Assembly: GCA_944389085.1 (NCBI GenBank)
Contig: CALXLB010000048.1
Span: 1 to 37,377, forward strand
From: an uncultured Spirochaetaceae bacterium
GTDB lineage: Bacteria; Spirochaetota; Spirochaetia; Sphaerochaetales; Sphaerochaetaceae
Length of the DNA: 37,377 nt
Direction: 5' to 3'
In this document: positions 8,255-16,522 of the stretch, in pieces
Layout of the letters: each line of letters begins with the position of its first letter
How positions within the stretch are numbered: position 1 is the stretch's first letter
The notes under the pieces: generated by a model
Databases searched by the model: none
What the model was told of the DNA's origin: nothing
The model's input: the letters and a program-made list of their open reading frames with translations, nothing else
Position numbers and translations under genes: made by a program

Positions 8255-9558
8255 TTCTTCTTCCTCCCCATTTTCTTACCTAGCTTGAAACCTTGGACCA
8301 GTGGCAGATGCGATGGACAGGTATAAGCGCAGCAGCCACATTCCTTGCAATCCATGAGACCGAGATCCATTGCTGCCTGATAATTCCCGTATTTGATGTT
8401 CCGGAACATCTTATTCGGCTGCAATCCCATCGGACAATGCTGGACACACTTGCCACAGAGCACACAAGGTGCAGAGAAATCATCAACAAGGCGGGGAAGA
8501 ACAAGCAGTCCGCCTGAACCTTTTACCATAGGCGTGTCTTCATCGTAGACAGCAAAACCCATCATCGGGCCACCTGCAACGAGAGAAACAGCATCTTCTT
8601 TCTCTCCGCTGCAATAAGCAATGAGATCCGAGAATTTAGTACCAATCGGCGCTATCAGGTTCTTAGGTTCATTGATGCTCTCTCCAGAGACTGTAATCAC
8701 ACGTTCAACAAGAGGCTTATGATAAACAGCAGCTTCATACAGAGCATTGCATGTTCCTGCATTGCACACGACAGCACCTACATCGAGAGGAAGTTTCCCA
8801 GATGGCACTTCCCTGTTCAATATTGCTTTCAGAAGCTGTTTCTCATCGCCCTGCGGATACTTGACCTTCAGAGGAACGATTTCAATCGGAAGGCCCTTTT
8901 CCTTAGCCTTATCTGAAAGAAGAGCAACGGCATCCATCTTATTTGCTTCGATACCGAATACAATTCTCTTCGGAGAGATGATCCTGGCAGCAACCATGGC
9001 ACCTTCCAGCAGTGCTTCAGGCCTCTCCATCATCAAGCGGTAATCGGAAGTGAGATATGGCTCGCATTCAACGCCGTTGACAACCAGAGCATCAACGGTT
9101 TTCCCCATCGGGACTGTCAGTTTGACAGATGTCGGGAATGTTGCTCCACCCATACCGACAATACCGCAGCTGCGTACCAGATCCAGCAATTCGGCAGAAG
9201 AGAGATCCTTCCATTCATGTTTCTCCGTCCACGGATCGGACTGCTCACTGCTGCATTTGATGACAGCAGCATCTGCAACCGCACCGGAGGACACACGTAC
9301 TTTCCTTATCTCTGTGACAACACCATCAACAGGGCTGTGGACATCGGCTGAGATATAGCCAGAGGCTGTTCCGATAACCTCACCTTTTGTCACGGTATCG
9401 CCCTTTTTCTTGGTCAGAACAGCGGGGGCACCCAGATGCTCAGACATAGAGACCACAAGTTCTTCAGGAAGAGGAAGCCTCTCAAGCTTCTTATCCTTCG
9501 AAAGTGATTTCTTGTCATCAGGATGAACACCGCCACGTCTGAAAGTGGCAAGTTTCAT
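8251..9558 (-). CDS. rnfC: Rnf complex subunit C (NADH-interacting)
   Basis: RnfC is the peripheral subunit that binds NAD(H) and FMN and passes electrons through two [4Fe-4S] clusters. It starts with the FRRGGVHPDDKK segment typical of RnfC. The nucleotide-binding glycine-rich part is GMGGATFPTSVKL. Near the C-terminus come the paired ferredoxin motifs CVLCGKCVQHCP and CKECGCCAYTCP. 435 residues. I chose the ATG at 9558, behind AAGGAG at about 10 nt; a TTG at 9564 lies closer to the same site and cannot be excluded. It is the first gene of the operon, with a sigma70-type promoter at 9590-9618. Confidence 0.95.
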   Translation of the reverse strand: MKLATFRRGGVHPDDKKSLSKDKKLERLPLPEELVVSMSEHLGAPAVLTKKKGDTVTKGEVIGTASGYISADVHSPVDGVVTEIRKVRVSSGAVADAAVIKCSSEQSDPWTEKHEWKDLSSAELLDLVRSCGIVGMGGATFPTSVKLTVPMGKTVDALVVNGVECEPYLTSDYRLMMERPEALLEGAMVAARIISPKRIVFGIEANKMDAVALLSDKAKEKGLPIEIVPLKVKYPQGDEKQLLKAILNREVPSGKLPLDVGAVVCNAGTCNALYEAAVYHKPLVERVITVSGESINEPKNLIAPIGTKFSDLIAYCSGEKEDAVSLVAGGPMMGFAVYDEDTPMVKGSGGLLVLPRLVDDFSAPCVLCGKCVQHCPMGLQPNKMFRNIKYGNYQAAMDLGLMDCKECGCCAYTCPSHLPLVQGFKLGKKMGRKKK

Positions 9559-9589
9559 AGACAAAACGCTCCTTTTAAAGACAGATGCT

Positions 9590-9618
9590 ATTGTATCGCG
9601 TCATGCTTCTAATCTCAA
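9590..9618 (-). promoter_or_regulatory. Promoter of the rnf-prfB-ftsY operon
   Basis: On the minus strand TTGAGA (9618-9613), a 17-nt spacer and TACAAT (9595-9590). The predicted start site is about 25 nt upstream of rnfC, leaving room for its AAGGAG ribosome site. This contrasts with the leaderless layout of many other first genes here. Confidence 0.7.
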
Positions 9619-9660
9619 CAGAAAGAGTATGATTTACCTGCCGATATTTATCATAATACT

Positions 9661-9672
9661 TTTATCGATAAA
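9661..9672. promoter_or_regulatory. Palindromic operator candidate upstream of rnfC
   Basis: TTTATCGATAAA is its own reverse complement over 12 bp. It lies about 43 bp upstream of the rnf -35 box, a suitable place for an activator. The core recurs at 9829-9836 (TATCGATA). It does not match the textbook Fnr or Rex consensus. Confidence 0.4.
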
Positions 9673-9848
9673 GAATTATCATATCGCACTCAACATTATA
9701 TCAAAAAAGGAAATAAATGAGGATTTTCCCTTTTAAAGAATTAAAAATGCCGTATTTTCAAGATCCGGGATTTTCCTGATCTCATTTACTCACCACGCAA
9801 ACCTGCAGTGAAAATAAGAAATATTTTTTATCGATATCAGCTTTAACC

Positions 9849-9878
9849 TTGCCAAGAGCAAGCAACAGGCCATCTAAT
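9849..9878 (+). promoter_or_regulatory. Leaderless-type promoter of the DNA glycosylase gene
   Basis: TTGCCA (9849-9854), 18-nt spacer, TCTAAT (9873-9878), then 6 nt to the ATG at 9885. No Shine-Dalgarno can be seen. Transcription would begin at or next to the start codon. Confidence 0.5.
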
Positions 9879-9884
9879 ATAAAC

Positions 9885-10388
9885 ATGGCAAAAGAAGAAA
9901 AACCTCCCGTCATAATCCATCCGTTTCCTCCAGTCTATGACAGCAGCTCAGAGGTTCTGGTACTTGGCTCATTCCCTTCTGTAAAGTCAAGAGAGGAGAA
10001 CTTCTACTATGCCCATCCGAGAAACAGATTCTGGCCGATGCTGGAAACTATCTACCGCAAAGAAGTGAAAACAGCAGAGGAAAAGGAAGCCCTTCTCCAC
10101 CAGAGTCATATCGCGCTCTACGATTCCATTTACTCATGCCGCATCACAGGCTCCTCCGATTCTGCAATCACAGATATAACCCCTGCCTCCCTTCTTCCCA
10201 TCATCCAGAACTCGAAGATCAAGCGAATACTCTGCAATGGGACTAAATCGTATGACGTATATATGAGGTACTGCTTCCCTGAAACGGATATAGAAGCCAT
10301 CAGGATGCCATCCACTTCTCCGGCAAATGCCCAATTCACACTCGCCTCCCTCATAGAAGAATGGAGCCTGTTTCTTCCATCAGAATAA
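9885..10388 (+). CDS. DNA-deoxyinosine (hypoxanthine) glycosylase, UDG superfamily
   Basis: A small 167-residue uracil-DNA-glycosylase-fold enzyme of the hypoxanthine glycosylase type, which removes deaminated adenine from DNA. The family pattern is clear: LVLGSFPSVKSREENFYY near residues 25-42, HPRNRFWPML (44-53), and MPSTSPANA (141-149) towards the C-terminus. I placed the start at the ATG at 9885; an in-frame TTG at 9849 would add a basic tail and coincides with the predicted -35 box, so it is unlikely. The gene stands alone, divergent from the rnf operon and 21 bp before the next gene, which has its own -10 box. Confidence 0.85.
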   Translation: MAKEEKPPVIIHPFPPVYDSSSEVLVLGSFPSVKSREENFYYAHPRNRFWPMLETIYRKEVKTAEEKEALLHQSHIALYDSIYSCRITGSSDSAITDITPASLLPIIQNSKIKRILCNGTKSYDVYMRYCFPETDIEAIRMPSTSPANAQFTLASLIEEWSLFLPSE

Positions 10389-10397
10389 GCTGGATGC

Positions 10398-10403
10398 TAT
10401 AAT
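10398..10403 (+). promoter_or_regulatory. TATAAT -10 box directly before the P-loop gene
   Basis: A perfect TATAAT, then 6 nt (GGCTTC), then the ATG at 10410. No ribosome site lies between. A -35 is weak (CTTCCA, 18 nt upstream). Fits a leaderless transcript. Confidence 0.55.
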
Positions 10404-10409
10404 GGCTTC

Positions 10410-11267
10410 ATGAATCGGATTTTTCAGTTCGCATTCTCAAAAATAAGAGGAGTGAAAGTCTATGCCCTTGTCGGAAGATCCGGCACTGGCAAGAGCTACC
10501 ACTCAAAGCTTGTTGCCGCCAAATATCATATAGATCTGATCATTGATGACGGTCTCCTGATCCGCGGTGACAGGATTCTGGCAGGACACTCGGCAAAGAG
10601 AGATCCGAACTTCATTGCAGCTGTGCGTACTGCTGTCTTTGATGATGATGACCACCGCAATGAAATCATGAGTGCTCTGCTGAAAGAAAGATACAAGCGC
10701 ATTCTCATCATAGGTACATCGGAGAAGATGGCAAACAAGATAGCTAAGCGTCTGGAGCTGCCACCGCCCGAAAAGATCATCCATATAGAAGATGTCGCTT
10801 CAGAGGAAGAGATCGAGACAGCGATGCGCATACGCTACACAGAAGGCAAGCACGTCATTCCTGTCCCCTCGATTGAAGTGACACGTTCAGCTCCGCAGAT
10901 AGTCTATGACTCGATGAAAGTCTTCATGGGGCGGAAAGGACATATGAAGCGCAACCAGACATATGAAAAGACCATCGTACGTCCTGAATTCTCCCGTCCA
11001 GACAAAGAAGAGCTGACAGAGGCAGTGCTCGTTCAGATGGTCAGACACGCCATCGGAGAATATGATCCTGTCATGAAAGTGAAGAAAGTGAGAGGCGTAC
11101 GCAATGCCGATTCCACATACTCTATCAGTGTCACGCTGCAGCTTCCTGCCAGACACTACATGGGAACCACCATCTCAGATCTGCAGGAATATATAACAGA
11201 CTGTATCGAACGCTATGGCGGCGTAATGGTGAAGACTGTCAATATCGAGATAGAGGAATGGGGTTAG
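10410..11267 (+). CDS. P-loop ATP/GTP-binding protein with C-terminal Asp23/Gls24-like domain
   Basis: 285 residues, precise role unknown. Residues 15-30 hold a Walker A motif, GRSGTGKS (22-29), in a nucleoside-kinase-like setting, followed by IIDDGLLIRGDRILAG. From about residue 200 to the end the sequence (VLVQMVRHAIGEYDPVMKVKKVRG to VKTVNIEIEEW) has the alternating strand/helix pattern of Asp23/Gls24 family proteins, which associate with the envelope in Gram-positives. The combination is one I associate with spirochaete and Clostridium conserved hypotheticals. No Shine-Dalgarno precedes the ATG; a TATAAT box sits 6 nt before it. The 3' end overlaps the convergent pcnB stop by 4 bp. Confidence 0.75.
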   Translation: MNRIFQFAFSKIRGVKVYALVGRSGTGKSYHSKLVAAKYHIDLIIDDGLLIRGDRILAGHSAKRDPNFIAAVRTAVFDDDDHRNEIMSALLKERYKRILIIGTSEKMANKIAKRLELPPPEKIIHIEDVASEEEIETAMRIRYTEGKHVIPVPSIEVTRSAPQIVYDSMKVFMGRKGHMKRNQTYEKTIVRPEFSRPDKEELTEAVLVQMVRHAIGEYDPVMKVKKVRGVRNADSTYSISVTLQLPARHYMGTTISDLQEYITDCIERYGGVMVKTVNIEIEEWG

Positions 11268-12505
11268 AGATCATGCTCCTCAGCCAGAGTCTTCGGCTCT
11301 GGAGGCATGACAATCTTTCCGCTCTTCGGATTCTTCTTTTTCCTCTTCTTATGCTTTTTTGCAGGTACGACAGAAAGCTCTTCATTGGCAGCACTCTTGC
11401 GTCCCATCGTATTCGGCTTCTTCCTGGGAGCTCTGGCTTCAGCAGATTTTCTCGCCCTTGACCTTCTGATTCCCATGTCTGCCAGAATCATATCAACAGC
11501 TTTCTCCAGCTCGTAATTAGGAGGAGTCATCGGAGAAATAAGAATCTTGGTCTGTCTGAAAATCTCATGGAAAAGCTCCTCTGCAGACATCACCTGACTT
11601 GTATCGAGAACCAGAAGAGGTTTGATAAAAGCATAAATCTGCTCCTCTTTGGAGATGCTCTGCCCTTCTTTCTGAGCTTCACTTATTTTCTGATCCAGCG
11701 CCTTGAGGGAATCTGATACAGCTGGAATAGAAGCATACTGTGCCCAGCAAGGAAGGATGAACGCAAGAAGTCCATACTTTCTGAGATTCTCAAAAATCTT
11801 TGCAGATGAACCGGAAGAAAGGATCTTCGAGACCTCCTCTGTCAGACGGGATGTCGAGCAGGTCTCAATCATTGCGGCATTCTTCCTGATTGCCTTCTTC
11901 ACATCATGTCTGAGCCTGAATCCTGTAGTTGCCTGATACTTCAGCGCTCTGATCATACGTACCGGATCTTCTGTGAATGTGTATGAAAGAGGTATCAGGG
12001 AACGTATCTGATGCTTACGGAAATCTGAAAGAGCATCGTTGAAATCTATCAGATGACCATTGGCGGGATTGTAATAAAGACTGTTTATCGAGAAATCGCG
12101 GCGCTTGGCATCCTGCTCAATCGTTCCGAAAAGATTATTGCGCCCGTCCTCGAAGTTCTCTTCATCGGAACGGAATGTCGTGACTTCGATGATCTTGCTG
12201 CCGAAAAAAAGATGGACAATACGGAACCGTCTGCCGATGATTCTTGCGTTCCAGAAAAGACGCTGCACCTGACGGGGAGAGAGAGATGTCGCGATATCAA
12301 AATCCTTAGGCTTCCTGCCGAGCATCATATCGCGGATAGCGCCCCCTACTATGTAAGCCTCACCGCCTGTCTGCTGTATCTTCCTGATTGCCCAGAGGGC
12401 ATCCTTATCTATCTGGCTGTTGGTTATCGGATGTTCCTTCTGCGTATAGATTCTTGCAACAGGAACACTCCGGCCCTTTCCATCATTCTTATAACGGATA
12501 ATCAC
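11264..12505 (-). CDS. pcnB: Poly(A) polymerase / tRNA nucleotidyltransferase family protein
   Basis: A class II nucleotidyltransferase, 413 residues. The head domain has GGEAYIVGGAIRDMMLGRKPKDFDIAT, with the catalytic aspartates in DFD. The following LFWNARIIGRRFRIVHL matches the bacterial poly(A) polymerase I signature, so RNA 3' polyadenylation is more likely than CCA addition. The C-terminal 70 residues are very basic (KKHKKRKKKN), as in PcnB RNA-binding tails. The start is GTG at 12505: a -10-like TAAAGT lies exactly 6 nt before it and no ribosome site is present. It is divergent from hisS across 82 bp and converges with the upstream P-loop gene. Confidence 0.9.
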   Translation of the reverse strand: MIIRYKNDGKGRSVPVARIYTQKEHPITNSQIDKDALWAIRKIQQTGGEAYIVGGAIRDMMLGRKPKDFDIATSLSPRQVQRLFWNARIIGRRFRIVHLFFGSKIIEVTTFRSDEENFEDGRNNLFGTIEQDAKRRDFSINSLYYNPANGHLIDFNDALSDFRKHQIRSLIPLSYTFTEDPVRMIRALKYQATTGFRLRHDVKKAIRKNAAMIETCSTSRLTEEVSKILSSGSSAKIFENLRKYGLLAFILPCWAQYASIPAVSDSLKALDQKISEAQKEGQSISKEEQIYAFIKPLLVLDTSQVMSAEELFHEIFRQTKILISPMTPPNYELEKAVDMILADMGIRRSRARKSAEARAPRKKPNTMGRKSAANEELSVVPAKKHKKRKKKNPKSGKIVMPPEPKTLAEEHDL

Positions 12506-12511
12506 GAATTT

Positions 12512-12540
12512 ACTTTAGTGGAAAAGAGGAAGCGGAGCAA
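12512..12540 (-). promoter_or_regulatory. Leaderless-type promoter of pcnB
   Basis: Minus strand TTGCTC (12540-12535), 17-nt spacer, TAAAGT (12517-12512), 6 nt, GTG start. It faces away from the hisS promoter 12 bp further on. Confidence 0.5.
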
Positions 12541-12552
12541 CAGGTACATAAG

Positions 12553-12581
12553 TTGTCCCCGTTCTTCTTATCTGTTATCAT
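12553..12581 (+). promoter_or_regulatory. Leaderless-type promoter of hisS
   Basis: TTGTCC (12553-12558), 17-nt spacer, TATCAT (12576-12581), then 6 nt (CAGGCC) to the ATG at 12588. No Shine-Dalgarno. Confidence 0.6.
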
Positions 12582-12587
12582 CAGGCC

Positions 12588-13877
12588 ATGATTGATCCGG
12601 TCATACTCAAGGGATTCAGGGACAGCCTTCCCAAAGATGAGATTCCCAAGAAAAGAATTATCAGAGTGCTGGAGGATGTCTTTGCATCCTACGGCTTTGC
12701 AGCTATTGATACACCTGTTCTGGAGTATACAGAAGTACTTCTCGGAAAAGGCGGCGGAGAAACTGACAAGCAGATTTTCCGTTTTCAGGACAACGGCGGA
12801 CGCGATGTCGCCATGCGCTTCGACCTCACTGTACCATTTGCACGTTTCATGGCAGCCCACCACGAAGAGGTCGGTGTGCCATTCAGACGCTATCATATAT
12901 CCAAAGTCTGGCGCGGTGAGAATCCGCAGAAAGGCAGATACAGGGAATTCACCCAGTGCGATTTCGATATCGTAGGTGCTGATAACGCCCTGTCAGATGC
13001 AGAGATCCTATCGCTGATGCATTCATCGTTCGCAGCCCTTGGCATAGAGAATTATACATTCCACCTCTCACACCGCGGTCTTTTTACGCTATTTCTTTCC
13101 AAGCTTGATGCAGAGAAAGATACTGTAGAAATCCTGCGTACTGTAGACAAGCTCAGGAAAATCGGGGAAGAGGAAGTCAGGAAGCTTCTTGCACAGATCA
13201 CCTCCTCTGACGATAAGGCCGATAAAATCATCGCCTTCATCACCTCTGGTGAAAACAGCACATTCATTGAAACACTGGAGAAGCTGGAAGCACTATCAGG
13301 AGGAAAGAGCGAAGCCTCGGAGAGAATGAGAGAGATCTATACAATCCTCCAGAGCCTTGGAATCGAGAAATCCTTCACATTCGATCCATCCATCACACGC
13401 GGACTGGACTACTATACAGGTATTGTATATGAGACATTCCTCTCAGACCTGCCATCAATCGGCTCTGTATGTTCAGGCGGACGCTACAATGATCTGGCAT
13501 CGCTGTATATGAAAGAAAAACTCCCTGGTGTCGGTGCCTCCATCGGTCTGGACAGACTTCTGGCAGCTCTCGATGAGCGGAAAAGCCCGCTGCTTACGGA
13601 TTCATCCTCTGCAGATATCCTTCTTGTGCCAAGAAGCGGAGAGGAAGCGAGAGCTTCCCTTCTCGCAATGGACATAAGAAGAAAAGGACTGAGTGTCTCA
13701 GTCTATCTCAACCCAGATGCAAAACCGAAGAAAATCTATGCATTCGCTGAAGCGAACTCCATTTCTTATCTCCTCACATTCACTGATGACAGCTTTACAA
13801 TAAAGGATCTCAGGACAAGAGAAACAGAAGATGGAGAGGCTGCTTTAAAGCGCATAGCTGAGGAAAAACGACATTGA
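12588..13877 (+). CDS. hisS: Histidine--tRNA ligase
   Basis: A class II aminoacyl-tRNA synthetase that charges tRNA-His. 429 residues, the common bacterial length. Motif 1 region starts at GFRDSLP, motif 2 is WRGENPQKGRYREFTQCDFDIVG, the histidine-specific loops are GLDYYTGIVYE and CSGGRYNDL, and motif 3 GVGASIGLDRL; an anticodon-binding domain follows from about residue 325. The start has no ribosome site but a TATCAT box 6 nt upstream. The stop TGA overlaps the TTG start of the helicase gene, so the two form an operon. Confidence 0.97.
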   Translation: MIDPVILKGFRDSLPKDEIPKKRIIRVLEDVFASYGFAAIDTPVLEYTEVLLGKGGGETDKQIFRFQDNGGRDVAMRFDLTVPFARFMAAHHEEVGVPFRRYHISKVWRGENPQKGRYREFTQCDFDIVGADNALSDAEILSLMHSSFAALGIENYTFHLSHRGLFTLFLSKLDAEKDTVEILRTVDKLRKIGEEEVRKLLAQITSSDDKADKIIAFITSGENSTFIETLEKLEALSGGKSEASERMREIYTILQSLGIEKSFTFDPSITRGLDYYTGIVYETFLSDLPSIGSVCSGGRYNDLASLYMKEKLPGVGASIGLDRLLAALDERKSPLLTDSSSADILLVPRSGEEARASLLAMDIRRKGLSVSVYLNPDAKPKKIYAFAEANSISYLLTFTDDSFTIKDLRTRETEDGEAALKRIAEEKRH

Positions 13878-16312
13878 CAGATTTCAGATCCCTTCCTGTG
13901 TACAAACACAGGGAGGAGATATTAAAAGCACTATCAGAACACCAGACCATCATAGTAGAGAGCCCTACGGGATCGGGCAAAACAACACAGATTCCTCTGA
14001 TTCTCAGAGAAGCAGGCTACGATGAAAGCGGTATCATAGGAATCACGCAGCCAAGACGCATTGCCGCAGTCTCCGTCTCAGAATTCATCAAAAAGCAGAT
14101 CGGAGACAGAGGAGCATATTGCGCTTACAAAATGCGCTTTGCAGATACTTCCGACAAGACAACGAGAATAAAGATCATGACAGATGGCATTCTCCTGCAG
14201 GAAGTGAAGCTGGACAGAACGCTTTCCAAGTATTCGGTGATTATGGTTGATGAGGCCCATGAAAGAAGCCTGAATATCGATTTCATACTAGGACTTCTGA
14301 AAGAGATAACCGAGGCAAGGAATGACCTTAAGATCATCATCTCCAGTGCAACAATCAATGCCGCCTCCTTCTCGGCCTTTTTTGGCAACGCCCCTATCGT
14401 ATCCATTGATTCTCGTCCATACCCGGTATCTGTCAGCTATATCCCCCTTGTTCTTTCAAGAGATACAGAGGATTACTATTATCCGAAGATTGCATCACTT
14501 GTGAGAAAGACATGGGAAGAGAAAGAAGGAGATGTCCTTATATTCCTTCCAGGAGAAGCTGAGATAAAACGGTGTGTCGAGGAACTTGAATACTCCGATA
14601 CAGCAGGGAATTATCAGATATATCCCCTCTATGGACGGCTCTCAAAAGAAGAACAAGAGAGAGTTTTCATTCCAACAAAGGAAGGTAAAATGAAGGTTGT
14701 TGTCTCTACAAACATTGCAGAGACTTCAATAACAATAGACGGTGTAAGAACTGTCATCGATTCTGGCATGGCCAAGATCAACTTCTACAATCAGAAGAAC
14801 TTCACATCAGCCCTGCTTCCAATGCCGATTTCCAGGGCGTCCGCAGACCAGAGAAGAGGAAGAGCCGGGCGGACAGCTCCTGGCAGGTGCTTCCGCCTTT
14901 ACAGTGAGGAGAACTACTCTCTCCGTCCAGAATACTCAGAAGAGGAGATTCTGCACTCAGACCTTGCAGAAGTAGTGCTGAGGATGAGCGAACTGGAGAT
15001 TTACAACACAGAATCATTCCCATTCATCACAGCTCCGAAGAAGAGCGCTCTGATCTCTGCCGAAGAGACACTGATGATTATAGGAGCAATAGAGAAGAAC
15101 CATCATCTGACAAAAATCGGAGAGATGATGATACTCTTCCCTCTTCTGCCCCGTCTCTCAAGAGTCATTGTCGAAGCGATAATGAACTATCCAGATGTCA
15201 TTTCGGACGTACTTGTCGCAGTGGCATTCCTCTCTGCGAAAACACCTTATATTCTCCCCCCGGGCGAAGAGCTGCAGGCAAGAGATGCCCATCACGCACT
15301 CTCTGACCGGGTCTACGGGGATTTCAGTACGATGCTCACTCTGTTTGGGGCATACAGGAAAATCCAGGGAAAGAAAGAGAGGGAAGAATACTACAAAAAA
15401 CGCTATCTCGACTATGAATCAATGGAAGAGATAGTGCATATCAAAGAACAGCTGGAATCAATCGTATCAGAAATGGGGATTCCAATTTCTGAAATGCACT
15501 CCATACCAGAATACTTCTGTTGTCTTGCCTCCGGGCTACGGCAATATGTGTGCATGCGTATCGACCGATTCTCCTACAGGTCACTTACTGCTGACAAGAT
15601 CCTCATCCACCCGGGTTCTGCATGGTTCTCGATACCGCCACAGTACATTCTGGCAGGAGAGATTGTCCAGACAACTAAGATGTATGCGCGTACAGTATCT
15701 CCGCTGAGAAAAGACTGGATACAGCAAGTCGATCCGGAGCTTCTTGATGAGCTGAGACTGCCGCAGGAAAAGAAAAGAGCGCGCCTGAAGCAGCTTTCAG
15801 CGAAAGATGAGATGGAGAAATATGCCTCTTCCGACAAAAAAGGAAAGCACAATTATGTCGTTCCGCTGGGAGATATCAAAAAGCTTGTAACACGCTCAGG
15901 CGCTGTAAAGTTCTATATCAGATGCGGAGGCTGTATCTCAAAGACACAGGTAAAAGCCTCGAGAATCGAGAAGGAACTCAGCCTCATACCGATGGTACAG
16001 AATCCTCTGAAAACTAAGATAAAAGGAAAGTTCGATCCATCACGGCGTGAATTCGGCGAGATTGAAGCTCTTCTGGATTCAGCCTTCATGCCATTCGTCA
16101 CAGGAAAGAAGGAATTCTCATTCCTAGCTGTTGTAGACAGAGGCGGCAAGTACTCACTTGCCCCGATGCCAAGTATCGGAGGCGCGGCGAAAGAGACTCT
16201 TTTCTCGCTCTCTTCCATGATAGACAGAATTCCCAGAAAACAGGAAAGACTGAGAAAGAAAATACTTAAGCTGCAGCAGATAATCACTACAGCCCTGGAT
16301 ATGGATGAATAG
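13874..16312 (+). CDS. hrpA: DEAH-box ATP-dependent helicase, HrpA type (short form)
   Basis: An 812-residue superfamily 2 helicase acting on RNA. Walker A is GSGKTT (33-38), the DEAH box is in VDEAHERSLNIDFILGLL, motif III is SAT (SSATINAASFS), and motif VI is QRRGRAGRT. A winged-helix/ratchet (HA2) region and an OB-fold-like C-terminal domain follow. Enterobacterial HrpA is about 1300 residues, so this lacks the long C-terminal extension, as is common outside Proteobacteria. The start is TTG, sharing bases with the hisS stop, with GAGGAAA upstream; no ATG gives the conserved N-terminus. HrpA-type proteins have been linked to rescue of stalled ribosomes and mRNA processing. Confidence 0.9.
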   Translation: MTDFRSLPVYKHREEILKALSEHQTIIVESPTGSGKTTQIPLILREAGYDESGIIGITQPRRIAAVSVSEFIKKQIGDRGAYCAYKMRFADTSDKTTRIKIMTDGILLQEVKLDRTLSKYSVIMVDEAHERSLNIDFILGLLKEITEARNDLKIIISSATINAASFSAFFGNAPIVSIDSRPYPVSVSYIPLVLSRDTEDYYYPKIASLVRKTWEEKEGDVLIFLPGEAEIKRCVEELEYSDTAGNYQIYPLYGRLSKEEQERVFIPTKEGKMKVVVSTNIAETSITIDGVRTVIDSGMAKINFYNQKNFTSALLPMPISRASADQRRGRAGRTAPGRCFRLYSEENYSLRPEYSEEEILHSDLAEVVLRMSELEIYNTESFPFITAPKKSALISAEETLMIIGAIEKNHHLTKIGEMMILFPLLPRLSRVIVEAIMNYPDVISDVLVAVAFLSAKTPYILPPGEELQARDAHHALSDRVYGDFSTMLTLFGAYRKIQGKKEREEYYKKRYLDYESMEEIVHIKEQLESIVSEMGIPISEMHSIPEYFCCLASGLRQYVCMRIDRFSYRSLTADKILIHPGSAWFSIPPQYILAGEIVQTTKMYARTVSPLRKDWIQQVDPELLDELRLPQEKKRARLKQLSAKDEMEKYASSDKKGKHNYVVPLGDIKKLVTRSGAVKFYIRCGGCISKTQVKASRIEKELSLIPMVQNPLKTKIKGKFDPSRREFGEIEALLDSAFMPFVTGKKEFSFLAVVDRGGKYSLAPMPSIGGAAKETLFSLSSMIDRIPRKQERLRKKILKLQQIITTALDMDE

Positions 16313-16393
16313 AATTCAGGTTAGAAAATCAAGGTTTAAACCCAAAAAATGCCAACTGCATAGATATGCAATACCATATGACATTAGCGAATG

Positions 16394-16406
16394 ATTGATT
16401 ATTCAC
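16394..16406 (+). repeat. 13-bp direct repeat, copy 1
   Basis: ATTGATTATTCAC, identical to 16590-16602. The two copies bracket the hairpin cluster and the first part of the DUF3800 remnant, 183 bp apart. Confidence 0.7.
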
Positions 16407-16431
16407 GAAAGTACAAGTAAAGTTTAAGTGG

Positions 16432-16502
16432 CTGGATAACCAGTTAGGGGCTGGCCTATATGGCCCTGCCCCCCCTGATGGCGGGTAAGACACCCGCTTT
16501 TT
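16432..16502 (+). ncRNA. Structured RNA candidate upstream of the DUF3800 remnant
   Basis: Three consecutive hairpins can be read on the plus strand: CTGG-ATAA-CCAG (16432-16443); a 9-bp stem made of GGGGC/GCCCC and GGCC/GGCC around TATAT (16447-16472); and GCGGGT-AAGAC-ACCCGC (16481-16497) followed by TTTTT. The block ends 20 nt before the ATG of a DUF3800 remnant. Conserved RNA motifs named after DUF3800 are known upstream of such genes; membership here is inferred from position and structure only. The last hairpin alone would also serve as a rho-independent terminator. Confidence 0.5.
16481..16502 (+). terminator. Rho-independent terminator-like hairpin
   Basis: A 6-bp perfect stem GCGGGT/ACCCGC with a 5-nt loop, followed directly by five T. 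It could end hrpA transcription 170 bp after its stop, or be the 3' part of the RNA candidate that contains it. Confidence 0.6.
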
Positions 16503-16522
16503 CTTTGAAGGAATGGCAAGTA

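Larger units (their letters stand above)
9565..9884. other. Divergent control region between rnfC and the DNA glycosylase gene
   Basis: A 320-bp AT-rich gap without a convincing gene. It holds the rnf promoter at one end and the leaderless glycosylase promoter at the other. Between them is a perfect 12-bp palindrome TTTATCGATAAA (9661-9672) and a second copy of its core, TTTATCGATA (9827-9836), 166 bp away. They look like operator sites, but no regulator can be named. Confidence 0.5.

Noticed and set aside
12053..12595. 180-codon plus-strand open frame opposite pcnB
   Set aside because: pcnB is certain by motif, and this frame lies on its complement with no ribosome site or recognisable domain.
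16333..16370. Palindromes GGTTTAAACC and TGCATA-GA-TATGCA as an attachment site
   Set aside because: Both are short and AT-rich, there is no integrase nearby and no second copy was found.
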